From: Actinomyces glycerinitolerans
GTDB lineage: Bacteria > Actinomycetota > Actinomycetes > Actinomycetales > Actinomycetaceae
Direction of reading: 5' to 3'
Assembly: GCF_900098745.1 (NCBI RefSeq)
Contig: NZ_FQTT01000010.1
Location: 414,745 to 478,744, forward strand
DNA: 64,000 nucleotides
The notes beneath the pieces were generated by a model that had not been told where the DNA came from, did no database searches, and saw only the letters and a list, made by a program, of their open reading frames with translations. This document shows, piece by piece, positions 23,833 to 32,721 of this stretch. Each line of letters begins with the position of its first letter. Within the stretch, counting starts at the first letter, position 1. The translations under genes and the position numbers were made by a program.

Positions 23833-26800
23833 TTACGCATTCTCATTTGTGAGGTCCCCGAACCTCTCCACGTACGCCGTCAGCGCCTCGACGACGCGCG
23901 CCTTGCGCTCGTCGTGGCTCTGGCCCGCTGCGGCCTTGCGGAAACGGGAGACTCTTGGGAGCAGGCGGGTGATCGCGGTGCCCTCGGTAGGGACAACCCC
24001 ACTACGCAGGGCGGCGCCGACGAACTCCTCGGTTTCTGCTTCGCGCAGCCCTTCGGCGGTGACGATGGCGTCCAGCTCTGCGGTCATCCGCGCCGCGATG
24101 AACGCTTTCCACTGCTCGTCAACTGCACCGTTGCTGGACACGGACCGGACGAAGTCCTCAATGAGGTCCCGCTTGGAGTGAAGCGTGGGACTGGAGGCGA
24201 TGGCGCGCTTGATCTCCACGGGGATCTCCCGGTCCTCGCCGTCGCCCCGCTGGGTGCGCTTGTCCTCCACGAGCCGCAGGATGTAGTCGACCCCGACCTC
24301 TACCTGCTTGATGAGCTCGATCTCGAAGACGAGGTCCTCGTTGACGACTTCCTTTTCCGCCTCGGAGGCCGCGCGCATCTGGGCGTGGATCTCCAGGTAC
24401 ATGCTGGTGTAGTCGGCGAGGTCGGCGTCGTTGAGGCCACCCATGTTGTCGTCGGCGAACTCGTCGAAGGAGACGAGGATGTTCCGCAGCCTGAGGATCT
24501 GGCCGAACAGCGTCACGAACTCCTTCTGGGCTTCCTCCGAGAGGATCACCTCACCGGGCTGCCACTTGCCGCGCAATAGCGCGACCTTGGCGATGAACTC
24601 CTCCAGGTACTCGCGGTAGGAGCGCAGGAGGATGGTGCCACTGGCGTTCTTGTTGCCGAACAGGGCGATGGCGGCATCTGTCTCGGCCTGAAGATTGCGG
24701 AAGCAGACGATGTTTCCGTAGCTCTTGACGGCGTTGAGGATGCGGTTGGTGCGGGAGAAGGCCTGAATGAGGCCGTGGGTGCGCAGTGGCTTGTCGACCC
24801 ACAGGGTGTTGAGGGTCTTGGAGTCGAAGCCGGTGAGGAACATGTTGACGACGATGACCAGGTCGATCTGCCGCTTGGTGAGGCGGGCGGAGATGTCCTC
24901 GTAGTAGCCCTCGAAGCCTGAGAAGCTGGTGTCGTAGCTGGTTCCGAACTGCTGGTTGTAGTCGGCGATGGCGGCGTCGAGGAAGGCACGGTCGTCGGCG
25001 GACAGTGCGGTTGGGTCGGTGGATTCCTCGGCGAGGGAGTCGCCGGGTGCTTCGGCGTTGGCGGCGTAGGAGTAGATGATGCCGACGCTGAGCCGCTGGT
25101 CACTCGGCAGCCCCTGCTGCTGGCGGGCGAACTCCTGGTAGTAGGCGCGCGCGGCAGGGATGGAGGCGGTAGCGAGCAGAGAGTTGAAGCCGGCCAGGCG
25201 TTGTTGTCCGAGCGTGTAGGTCCGGTTGCGCCGGGTCTTCTGGTTGAAGTGCTCACGGATGTAGGTGACTACCTGCGCGATCCTCCCCGGGGCGAGGAGC
25301 GCCCGCTCGGTGTCGATGGCACTGACTTCGGCGTCGACGACGTCGTCGCGGCTGTGCACGGTGTCGATGTAGTCGATGCGGAACGGCAGGACGTTCTTGT
25401 CGCCGATGGCGTCGACGATCGTGTAGGAGTGGAGCTGGTCGCCGAATGCCTGGGCGGTGGTGCGCAGTTGTACGTTGCCGCTGGAGCCGGCGTTCTCGGC
25501 GAAGATAGGGGTGCCGGTGAAGCCGAAGAGGTGGTAGTTGCGGAAGGCCTTGGTGATGGCGGTGTGCATGTCGCCGAACTGGCTGCGGTGACATTCGTCG
25601 AAGATGAGTACGACGTGCCCCGTGTAGACGGCGTGCTTACGGTTGCGACCAACGAAAGTGGACAGCTTCTGGATCGTGGTGACGATGATCTTGACCGTGG
25701 GATCGTTGATCTGGGCTGTCAGCTGGGTGGTGGACTGGTTGGCGGAGACGGTGCCCTCGGCGAAGCGGTTGTATTCCTTGATGGTCTGGTGGTCGAGGTC
25801 TTTGCGGTCGACGACGAAGATGACCTTGTCGATCTCCTCCATTCCGGCGGCGAGCTTGGCGGTCTTGAAGGAGGTGAGGGTCTTGCCGCTGCCGGTGGTG
25901 TGCCAGATGTATCCGCCGGCGGCGAGGGTGCCTGTTTGACGGGCGTTGGTGGAGGTGTTGATGCGCTGGAGGATCGCCTCGGTGGCGGCGATCTGGTAGG
26001 GCCGCATGACCAGGAGTTTGCGGTCGGCGAGGGTGTCGGCGACGGTGAAGACGCAGTAGCGGGTCAGGACGGCGAGCAGCGTGTGCTTGGACAGGAAGGT
26101 GCGGGTGAAGTCGACGAGGTCGGTGATGCGCTGGTTGGTGGCGTCGGTCCACCAGGAGGTGAACTCGTATGCGTCCGATGTCGCGGCTTTGACCTGCCGC
26201 TGGGTGCCGCGGTTCTCGGTGACGTGGTCCTGGCGGGTCGTATTGGCGTAGTACTTGGTGTAGGTGCCGTTGGAGATGATGAAGATCTGGACGTAGCCGA
26301 ACAGGCCCGCTCCGGACCAGAAGGAGTCGCGCTGGTAGCGGTTGATCTGGTTGAAGGCCTCGCGGATGTCGACGCCGCGCCGTTTGAGCTCGACGTGGAC
26401 GAGTGGGAGCCCGTTGACCAGGATGGTGACGTCGTAGCGGTTCGAGCGCGCAGCGTTGGTGGCGACGTACTGGTTGGTGACTTGCAGCCGATTGTTGTGG
26501 ATGTGCTGCTTGTCGATGAGGCGGATGTTCTTGGACTCGCCGTTGTCCCGGCTGAGGACTTGGATGTGGTCCTCCTGGATGCGCTGGGTCTTCTCGACGA
26601 CGTCGAGCGCGCCGCCCGTGGTGAGGATGGAGTGCTCGAAGAAGCGCTTCCACTCGGCGTCGGTGAAGTGGTAGTCGTTGAGCGCTTCGAGTTGGGTGCG
26701 GAGGTTGGCTATGAGTTCGGCCTCGGCGTTGTCGGGGCTGAACTGGATGTACTCGTAGGCCTGGTCCTGGAGCTGGGCGATGAAGGCGCGTTCGAGGTCC

Positions 26801-26919
26801 GCCTCGGACTGATAGGCCTTGCTGGTGCGCTCGCTCGGCTCATAGGTGCCGACGACGGTGGCCTCGTCGGTCAGGACGACGAGCTCAATGCGTACGGCGT
26901 GGGCTTCGCGGATGGTCAT
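23833..26919 (-). CDS. hsdR: Type I restriction endonuclease, R subunit
   Basis: 1028 residues, the usual HsdR length. The nuclease motif is RYDVTILVNGLPLVHVELK, with D163, E177 and K179 of the PD-(D/E)xK site. The SF2 motor follows: HTTGSGKT, DECHRSQFG (DEAH-box variant), GFTGTPIF, and TGFDSKTLNT. A helical C-terminal domain binds the methylase core. The ATG overlaps the hsdS stop as ATGA. HsdR translocates DNA and cleaves it at a distance when the HsdS target is unmodified. The reading frame is intact. Confidence 0.95.
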   Translation of the reverse strand: MTIREAHAVRIELVVLTDEATVVGTYEPSERTSKAYQSEADLERAFIAQLQDQAYEYIQFSPDNAEAELIANLRTQLEALNDYHFTDAEWKRFFEHSILTTGGALDVVEKTQRIQEDHIQVLSRDNGESKNIRLIDKQHIHNNRLQVTNQYVATNAARSNRYDVTILVNGLPLVHVELKRRGVDIREAFNQINRYQRDSFWSGAGLFGYVQIFIISNGTYTKYYANTTRQDHVTENRGTQRQVKAATSDAYEFTSWWTDATNQRITDLVDFTRTFLSKHTLLAVLTRYCVFTVADTLADRKLLVMRPYQIAATEAILQRINTSTNARQTGTLAAGGYIWHTTGSGKTLTSFKTAKLAAGMEEIDKVIFVVDRKDLDHQTIKEYNRFAEGTVSANQSTTQLTAQINDPTVKIIVTTIQKLSTFVGRNRKHAVYTGHVVLIFDECHRSQFGDMHTAITKAFRNYHLFGFTGTPIFAENAGSSGNVQLRTTAQAFGDQLHSYTIVDAIGDKNVLPFRIDYIDTVHSRDDVVDAEVSAIDTERALLAPGRIAQVVTYIREHFNQKTRRNRTYTLGQQRLAGFNSLLATASIPAARAYYQEFARQQQGLPSDQRLSVGIIYSYAANAEAPGDSLAEESTDPTALSADDRAFLDAAIADYNQQFGTSYDTSFSGFEGYYEDISARLTKRQIDLVIVVNMFLTGFDSKTLNTLWVDKPLRTHGLIQAFSRTNRILNAVKSYGNIVCFRNLQAETDAAIALFGNKNASGTILLRSYREYLEEFIAKVALLRGKWQPGEVILSEEAQKEFVTLFGQILRLRNILVSFDEFADDNMGGLNDADLADYTSMYLEIHAQMRAASEAEKEVVNEDLVFEIELIKQVEVGVDYILRLVEDKRTQRGDGEDREIPVEIKRAIASSPTLHSKRDLIEDFVRSVSSNGAVDEQWKAFIAARMTAELDAIVTAEGLREAETEEFVGAALRSGVVPTEGTAITRLLPRVSRFRKAAAGQSHDERKARVVEALTAYVERFGDLTNENA

Positions 26920-28094
26920 GCTGCCGCACCCTTCTCCGGGAAGGCCAAGAGCTTGTCTCTGTAATACTCGTACTGCTTGCGCCGCGCCGCGATCTCCGCG
27001 GGCAGGCCGGAGTTCAGGTCGTTGACGAGGGCGTCGAACTTATCAAGAATGCTCACCACTTTCATCTGCACCGCCATGTCAGGCAATGGAATGACAAGCC
27101 TTTCAAGACTTGCCTTATTTAGCGCAGGAATACCCTGAAACGAACAAAGCGCGCGCAATTCAGGCTGCATGTACTGCAAAGAATGATAGAGAAAACGAAC
27201 GTCAAGCTCGTTCACATCCTTAACAGTGACACCATAATTCAGATTCCCACGGTAATACCTGCCTTCGCACCATGTTATAGATCCAACCCCCGCACCCCTG
27301 CTAGTTATTCCGACGGGGTTGCCCTCAGTATTGTATTCACCTATATAACCAAGCGGCTCTCTGCCGCTATTGATCACCGGATACGGCCCAGGATTCTCTT
27401 GAATCAATCGCTTACTGACCGCTGCTCCGGTTTTGACTTGCACCAACTCACCCAATGGGGAACGGGTTACCGATCCAGAAAACGTCATTTCCCGATGTCG
27501 GTAGTACTCATATTGTCGACGACGCGCCTCCAGCTCCGCCTCCAGCTCCGCCTCCAGCTGGGTGAACTGGTCCAATACTCTCACAATTTCCCGCTGCACC
27601 GCAAGCGGAGGAATCGGGAACCGGAACCGTTTGAAGCCGACCATGTCAACTGACTGAAAACTCGAGACCGTAGTGTTCTTCTTGCACCACTCATCCAGAC
27701 GGAAGCAGTAGTAGTACAGGAACTTAACATCGAAGCGACTCCGATACTCATCCTTCAACGTGAGACACGTAAACCTCTGGTTCGAGAGATGCGGCACCCG
27801 AATCAGCGCGTGCTCCCCAATCGTTGCGGATGTTGCTACCAAGATCGAATCTGCGGCGAACAGTCGTCCGCCCTTCACCGCAGACTTCGATATCCGCTGT
27901 ATCGAGTCGTCAAGAATCCCTCCATTTGCTCGGATATCCTCCATCCTGAACCACGGCACCTCATCGCCAGACCATGCTTCGGCGTCAGTCTTCCGCGGCG
28001 TATAGCCGTTCCGCGTATCGAACAACGTCGCCAGCGGCTTGTAGTCCACTCCGTCGGGGCACAGTTCCTTGACCAAGTTGTCGATGCGGCTCAC
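26916..28094 (-). CDS. hsdS: Type I restriction-modification specificity subunit
   Basis: 392 residues with two target-recognition domains (about 18-160 and 215-350). Each is followed by a helical spacer ending in RRRQYEYYR (about residue 195) or RRKQYEYYR (about 378), the internal duplication of HsdS. The recognition domains are clearly lower in G+C than hsdM/hsdR, as expected for exchanged cassettes. The first spacer contains tandem Leu-Glu-Ala-Glu units encoded by 12-bp repeats. The ATG overlaps the hsdM stop as ATGA. The two half-sites cannot be deduced from sequence. Confidence 0.93.
   Translation of the reverse strand: MSRIDNLVKELCPDGVDYKPLATLFDTRNGYTPRKTDAEAWSGDEVPWFRMEDIRANGGILDDSIQRISKSAVKGGRLFAADSILVATSATIGEHALIRVPHLSNQRFTCLTLKDEYRSRFDVKFLYYYCFRLDEWCKKNTTVSSFQSVDMVGFKRFRFPIPPLAVQREIVRVLDQFTQLEAELEAELEARRRQYEYYRHREMTFSGSVTRSPLGELVQVKTGAAVSKRLIQENPGPYPVINSGREPLGYIGEYNTEGNPVGITSRGAGVGSITWCEGRYYRGNLNYGVTVKDVNELDVRFLYHSLQYMQPELRALCSFQGIPALNKASLERLVIPLPDMAVQMKVVSILDKFDALVNDLNSGLPAEIAARRKQYEYYRDKLLAFPEKGAAA
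27527..27560 (-). repeat. 12-bp tandem repeats in the hsdS central spacer
   Basis: CCTCCAGCTCCG occurs twice in tandem (27527-27538, 27539-27550) plus a partial third copy to 27559. It encodes the LEAELEAELEA helix between the two recognition domains. The multiple-of-three unit keeps the frame when the copy number changes. Confidence 0.85.
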
Positions 28095-29650
28095 TTGGCG
28101 CCCCCTTCCAGGTCGGCGACGATCGCGTCAATGTTGGCCCGCAGCTTGGCCTGGCGAGCCACGATGCGTGCGATCTCGGCGTTCAGCGCCACGATATCTA
28201 CCTCCTCGCGCATGTCTTCTGCCTCCACGTAGGCCGACACCGACAGGTTGTAGCCATTCTCCGCGAGCTGTTCCGCACCTACCACGCTGGAGCGGTGCGC
28301 TACCACCTCGCGCTTCGCCACGGCGTCAACAATGAAGTCGCGGTGCTCGGCGGCGAGGTGGTTCTTGTTTCCGGTGCGGACGAACTGGTCGGAGGCGTCG
28401 AGGAAGAAGACGTCGTTCGTGGTCTTCGACTTCTTGAGCACGATGATGCAGGTCCCGATCGTCGTGCCGAAGAACAGGTCGGGCGGCAGCTGGATGACCG
28501 CCTCCACGTAGTTGTTCTCGATCAGGTACTTGCGGATCTTCTGCTCCGCCCCGCCCCGGTACAGCACGCCCGGGAACTCGACGATCGCCGCCGTGCCCTT
28601 GACGTCCAACCAGGACAGCATGTGCATGGTGAAGGCCAGGTCGGCCTTCGACTTCGGAGCCAGGACGCCCGCGGCCGCGAAGCGAGGGTCGTTAATCAGG
28701 GTCGGATCGTCCTTTCCGATCCAATGGGTTGAGTACGGCGGATTGGAGACGATCGCCTCGAAGGGCTCGTCATCCCAGTGCGCCGGGTGCCGCAACGTGT
28801 CCCCGTGAGCGATGTTGAAGTCCGCGAAGTTGATGTCGTGCAGGAACATGTTGATGCGGCACAGGTTGTAGGTGGTCAGGTTGATCTCTTGGCCGAAGAA
28901 CCCGCCCCGCACGTTCTCTTTGCCGAGCACCTTGGCGAACTGGAGCAGCAGCGAACCCGAGCCGCACGCCGGGTCATACACCCGGTCCACGCTCGTCTTG
29001 CCGGCCACGGCAATGCGCGCGAGAACCTCGCTGACCTCCTGCGGGGTGAAGAACTCGCCACCGCTCTTGCCCGCCGAGGAGGCGTACATGGTCATCAAGT
29101 ACTCGTAGGCGTCCCCGAAGGTGTCGATGGTCGAATCGCCGTATGACAGGTCGAGGTTTCCTACGGCATTGATGATCCGCACCAGCTTCTCGTTGCGCTG
29201 CGCGACCGTGGAGCCGAGCTTGTTGGAGTTGACGTCGACGTCGTCGAACAGGCCACGCAGGTCCGACTCGGCCCCGGTGCCGAAGGCCGAGAGCTCGATG
29301 TTCTTGAAGATCCTGGACAGCGTCTCGTTCAGGTTCTCATCGTGCGGTGCCCGCTCACGCACGTTGCCGAACAGCTCCGACGGGGCGATGAAGAAGCCCT
29401 TCTCGTTGATGATGCCGTCGCGCGCCTCGCGGACCTCGGCATCACCCAGGATGGCGTAGTCGAAGTCCGGGTCACCCGCCTCATGCTCTCCGGCGTTGAT
29501 GTACTCCGTGAGGTTCTCGGAGATGAACCGGTAAAAGAGGAAGCCCAGAACGTAGGCCTTGAAGTCCCAGCCATCCACGCTTCCGCGCAACTCGTTGGCG
29601 ACCTTCCAGATCGTCCGGTGGAGCTCGGCGCGCTCGGTCTCTTTGGTCAC
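28091..29650 (-). CDS. hsdM: Type I restriction-modification methyltransferase (N6-adenine), M subunit
   Basis: 519 residues from GTG 29650, with GAGG five bases upstream; the open frame continues further upstream without motif support. The SAM-binding motif is DPACGSG (about 226-232) and the N6-adenine catalytic motif NPPY (303-306). The N-terminal helical domain (about 1-150) is the HsdM_N type. It is the first hsd gene; hsdS and hsdR follow with four-base overlaps. A 136-bp gap without a visible promoter separates it from the DUF4411 gene, so read-through from the immA-like gene is possible. Confidence 0.95.
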   Translation of the reverse strand: MTKETERAELHRTIWKVANELRGSVDGWDFKAYVLGFLFYRFISENLTEYINAGEHEAGDPDFDYAILGDAEVREARDGIINEKGFFIAPSELFGNVRERAPHDENLNETLSRIFKNIELSAFGTGAESDLRGLFDDVDVNSNKLGSTVAQRNEKLVRIINAVGNLDLSYGDSTIDTFGDAYEYLMTMYASSAGKSGGEFFTPQEVSEVLARIAVAGKTSVDRVYDPACGSGSLLLQFAKVLGKENVRGGFFGQEINLTTYNLCRINMFLHDINFADFNIAHGDTLRHPAHWDDEPFEAIVSNPPYSTHWIGKDDPTLINDPRFAAAGVLAPKSKADLAFTMHMLSWLDVKGTAAIVEFPGVLYRGGAEQKIRKYLIENNYVEAVIQLPPDLFFGTTIGTCIIVLKKSKTTNDVFFLDASDQFVRTGNKNHLAAEHRDFIVDAVAKREVVAHRSSVVGAEQLAENGYNLSVSAYVEAEDMREEVDIVALNAEIARIVARQAKLRANIDAIVADLEGGAK

Positions 29651-29786
29651 GGGTTCCTCGTTCTCGTCGTCGGGGCGGCGCCGGGGTCGGGCGCCACGGG
29701 ACAGTGTCGCACCGACCTCCGACACGAACGCGGGGCACTCCGACAGGCGGTCGAACTGTTGTCCACGCCGACCGCTCACCCCGAGG

Positions 29787-30287
29787 TCATGACTCCGGGC
29801 GGCGCAGGTCGAGGTGGGCGCCCGTACGACGAAGCATCTCGAAGGTGTTGACCCACGCGACGTCAAGCGCCTCGCATGCGTCCGGGATCTTGACCCGCTT
29901 GCGCGAACCTGACCCCGCACTCTCGTGAGTTACGACGGTGCACGTGTGCGCCGCGGCGAACGCGACAAGAAGGTAGTCAGCGTCGTTCGCCGAGAACCCG
30001 TTCAGCGCCGCCGGGGTGAAGTTTTGGGACTGCGCCCAGGAGGATAATGGAGTGAAGAATGATGTGGTCTGCTGGTCGATCGGATAGAAGAACTTGCGGT
30101 GCTTCTTCGCCCACTCGGCGAGCTCGTCATCTCCACGACGGAGCTCTTCGCCGACCCTCTCAATGCTGAACACCGTGCCTTGCGCGTGCGCGCGATCGAG
30201 CCACATCCAAAACCCAGGCGCGATGTCGAAGGCGTAGTAGCGGTTCTTCGCCTCAATGAGGACGTTGGCGTCGACCAGGTACATCAT
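29787..30287 (-). CDS. DUF4411 family PIN-like protein
   Basis: 166 residues starting MMYLVDANVLIEAKNRYY, with the first PIN aspartate at position 6. FDIAPGFWMWLD is typical of DUF4411, and the later acidic residues are in ANDADYLL and THES. The start overlaps the stop of the peptidase gene by four bases (ATGA). DUF4411 proteins regularly pair with ImmA/IrrE-type peptidases and behave like toxin-antitoxin or regulatory modules. Here the pair leads into the hsd operon. A nuclease role on RNA is family inference. Confidence 0.82.
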   Translation of the reverse strand: MMYLVDANVLIEAKNRYYAFDIAPGFWMWLDRAHAQGTVFSIERVGEELRRGDDELAEWAKKHRKFFYPIDQQTTSFFTPLSSWAQSQNFTPAALNGFSANDADYLLVAFAAAHTCTVVTHESAGSGSRKRVKIPDACEALDVAWVNTFEMLRRTGAHLDLRRPES

Positions 30288-31438
30288 GCTGCTCCCACTC
30301 TCTCTGCCAGCCCTTCGAAGGTCGAGTGCGTCGCTGTCCCCAGCATCCGGTAGGCATCCCGGTACGTCGTCCGCCCCTCAAGGGTTGAGGAGACCACCGC
30401 CCGGGTGAAGGGGCGGCCGAGACGCCGCAACTGAGTGTTGTAGTACTCCCCACCCGCACCGCTGCTATGACTGGACTGCATGAGTTCCATGACCCGCCGC
30501 CGTTCGGCGTCGTACCGGGACATGAACTCGTCCCAGGTCAGCCTCCCAACTTCTCGGAGCCTGGCAAGCACCACAAGAGTGCTGACCTTGTAGTGGGCGG
30601 CCAGTCGCTCAAGTTCGTCCTCACCGTAGCTTCCTGCCCACTCCTCACGGAGGGAGTCAAGTGGAAGCAATACCTCCGCAGCAACCTGGTTACACCAGCG
30701 CTCCTCCTCCTTCGTCCCCTTCACAGCACCGGCGGCCGCATCGGATAGCGCGCTGCGCCCCAGCCACAGGTGGGCAAGCTCATGGACGAGAGTGAAGATC
30801 TGCGCGGCCTTCGTATCGGCCCCGTTGACGAAGACGAGGGGAGCGATGTCATCAGCTAGGGTGAATCCCCGGAACTCCTCCGGGTCGAGCACGCGGTGCG
30901 TGTTCGCACCCACGATCCCACTGACCATGACCAGGACCCCGATGGTCTCAACACGCTTGATGAGGTCAGTCATCGCGGCTGCCGAGTTGGAGACGGACCG
31001 CTCGTCCAGGCGGAGCACATCCCTTATGCGGGCGGCAACGTCCTCCGCCGGAGTCACCAGCGTTGCAGACCCCACGAATCCGAGCGGGGAAGCGCCCAGC
31101 TCCAGAGCATCGTCGCGGTACCAGTCCTGGCGCCTTTGACACAGGTAGATCGTCTCCAGCAGGTCGGCGGACGGCTCGCGGACTCCGGCGTCGCGAATGG
31201 TCCGCATGTCCGGGATAGGGATCTCCTCGACCGGCGGCGTGGGCAGGAAAAGCATCCCGAAGGGCGTGTGGGTGTCAGAAGCGAACTTCTCCACCTGCTT
31301 GAGAGTGGGGCGCCTGGTGCCGTCAATCCAGTCGTCGAACTTGGGGGCACGACGGCGGACGGTCTCCTCGTCCCAGCGCGCCCGCCTGACGGCCCAGCGC
31401 AGCAGGTCGGGCGCGACATCCACACGGACTGTGGCCAT
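30284..31438 (-). CDS. ImmA/IrrE-family metallopeptidase with N-terminal HTH-like region
   Basis: 384 residues. The first 65 residues resemble a degenerate HTH/XRE region (DDWIDGTRRPTLKQVEKFA), and the zinc-peptidase motif HELAH is at 219-223 with a downstream glutamate in EERWCNQVAAEVLLP. ATG 31438 has GGAGG upstream. Such proteins cleave repressors (ImmR, DdrO) in response to stress. Coupled to a DUF4411 PIN-like gene and upstream of hsdM, it could control expression or act as antitoxin of that partner. The substrate is unknown. Confidence 0.85.
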   Translation of the reverse strand: MATVRVDVAPDLLRWAVRRARWDEETVRRRAPKFDDWIDGTRRPTLKQVEKFASDTHTPFGMLFLPTPPVEEIPIPDMRTIRDAGVREPSADLLETIYLCQRRQDWYRDDALELGASPLGFVGSATLVTPAEDVAARIRDVLRLDERSVSNSAAAMTDLIKRVETIGVLVMVSGIVGANTHRVLDPEEFRGFTLADDIAPLVFVNGADTKAAQIFTLVHELAHLWLGRSALSDAAAGAVKGTKEEERWCNQVAAEVLLPLDSLREEWAGSYGEDELERLAAHYKVSTLVVLARLREVGRLTWDEFMSRYDAERRRVMELMQSSHSSGAGGEYYNTQLRRLGRPFTRAVVSSTLEGRTTYRDAYRMLGTATHSTFEGLAERVGAA

Positions 31439-31663
31439 GGGGTCCTCCTTCGCGTCCCGGTCTCATGCACAAGTTTGCCGCATACCACCGACATCGTCAG
31501 CCTCCAAACCGGAGTCACCCCTCATCAGTCGAGCACGACTGCTGGTTACCGCGCACTTGACCGCAGCTTGGGCTGTCCGTAGCACGACCCGGTGGAATCC
31601 CCCGCATCGTCGCGGACGTACGGCCGTGAAGAGTAGTCCGACCACTACTCATGCGTGAGTACA

Positions 31664-31792
31664 TCATTGCCTCAGAGCCTGCTCTCCTCCATCCAGCACC
31701 ACCTGCTCATCGCCTTGGTCGCGCACCTGCTTACCACCTTGGCCCCACCTGCGCGGATGCCCCTGTGCCAGCGAGCTAATCGCGTTCGCCAT
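31664..31792 (-). CDS. Possible small protein, 42 residues
   Basis: Starts at ATG 31792 after a strong GAGGAGG site. It overlaps the end of the 31776-31931 frame, which would couple translation. The translation is Gln/Gly/Asp-rich with an imperfect 23-bp internal repeat (CACCTGCT..CCTTGG on the plus strand) and matches no family I know. Coding status is uncertain. Confidence 0.25.
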   Translation of the reverse strand: MANAISSLAQGHPRRWGQGGKQVRDQGDEQVVLDGGEQALRQ

Positions 31793-31931
31793 TGACCTCC
31801 TCTGGACCGTCATCCGACATCCGAACACGAAGCGCCTCGGCACGCGCGTCATCAGCAGGATCATTCGTCGAGCCGATCCTCCTCGCCACGCCGCGGAACG
31901 ACGGCCCCGGTGCCGAGACCGTCGTCGCCAT
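31776..31931 (-). CDS. Possible small protein, 51 residues
   Basis: ATG 31931 to TAG 31776 gives a short acidic C-terminal half (PADDARAEALRVRMSDDGPEE) that resembles the tail of a small antitoxin. It is followed by an overlapping start. No ribosome site is obvious. The rest of the 31439-32183 gap shows nothing I can name. Confidence 0.25.
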   Translation of the reverse strand: MATTVSAPGPSFRGVARRIGSTNDPADDARAEALRVRMSDDGPEEVNGERD

Positions 31932-32183
31932 ATGCCAAACCGTCGAGCTGGGCGGGCGCGACGCCGCAGCCGGGCAGGAGCGGCGCCGCCGAACTCGATG
32001 ATGCCGCGGTACCGCTGAACCTGTGGCTTTACGAGGACCTTGCCGCGGGGGCGGGCGCTCCCGAGTCCATCGCCATCCTGGTGCGCAACGGCGATCCCGG
32101 TCTAATTCACGTCAGAGACGAGACCTACTGTGGCCGCGATGCGAATCGAGAGGAGGCGACATGACATACCGTATCCCAGAGGA

Positions 32184-32285
32184 TACGGTCTGCTCCTCGG
32201 GGGCAGCAAAGGAACCCAGCGCACCGACATCAGCAAGGCACGCACGATACGCGAGGACCTCAGGAGAACAGGAGACTGGACATGA
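32184..32285 (+). pseudogene. C-terminal remnant of a RelE/HigB-type toxin
   Basis: The frame ending at TGA 32283-32285 reads YGLLLGGSKGTQRTDISKAR, then TIREDLRRTGDW. It matches the conserved end of addiction-module killer proteins (usually LLLxGGDKxxQxxDIxxA). The upstream two thirds of the toxin cannot be found in any frame. Its stop overlaps the antitoxin ATG as ATGA, the normal layout of the intact pair. The toxin is therefore truncated while its antitoxin survives. Confidence 0.65.
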
Positions 32286-32563
32286 GCCTCATACGCTGGG
32301 ACGCGGCCGACTACCTGGACGATGACGACGCGATCATCGCCTACCTGAACGAGGCCGCCGCGCAGGACGATCCCAAGCTGCTTCAAGCAGCCCTTGGCGA
32401 TATCGCCCGCGCCAAGGGCATGAGGGGGATAGCAGAGCAGGTCGGCGTCGGACGCGAGTCCCTATACAAATCCCTATCGGGCGCAGGCAATCCGTCCTTC
32501 CAAACGGTCGCCAGAGTGGTACGCGCCCTGGGCGGTCGCATCACCATCACCACCGCGGCATAG
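32282..32563 (+). CDS. Addiction-module antidote protein (HigA-like)
   Basis: 93 residues of the putative addiction-module antidote family. WDAADYLDDDDAIIAYLNEA at the start is the family signature, followed by an HTH (MRGIAEQVGVGRESLYKSL) and the GNPSFQTVARVVRALGGRI helix. Normally it neutralises the RelE-like toxin encoded just upstream, but only the toxin's last third remains here, so it may persist as an orphan antitoxin. ATG 32282 overlaps the toxin stop. Confidence 0.85.
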   Translation: MSLIRWDAADYLDDDDAIIAYLNEAAAQDDPKLLQAALGDIARAKGMRGIAEQVGVGRESLYKSLSGAGNPSFQTVARVVRALGGRITITTAA

Positions 32564-32609
32564 TCCCGGCACGGCGAAGGTCTAACAGCCCGTCTCCACG
32601 GCTCCGCCC

Positions 32610-32676
32610 TCACGCCCCGACCCGGTCGCGCTCCTCACGGACGGCGGGGCGGCACCGATACCGCTCGTGCAGGCCG
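32610..32676 (-). pseudogene. Duplicated 3' end of the SWIM zinc-finger gene
   Basis: About 66 bp match the last 66 bp of the intact SWIM gene (34320-34386) at roughly 85% identity by eye and in the same orientation. The encoded tail is ERYRCRPAVREERDRVG-stop against EQYRRRPTVREELDRVG-stop. The AlbA/Schlafen-type gene lies between the fragment and the intact gene. Confidence 0.75.
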
Positions 32677-32721
32677 GTGGGCAACGCACAACGCCCGCCG
32701 CGCGAAGACCGACCTCGCACC

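Noticed and set aside
25201..26964. Long plus-strand frame opposite hsdR
   Set aside because: Antisense to a strongly conserved coding region; composition-driven.
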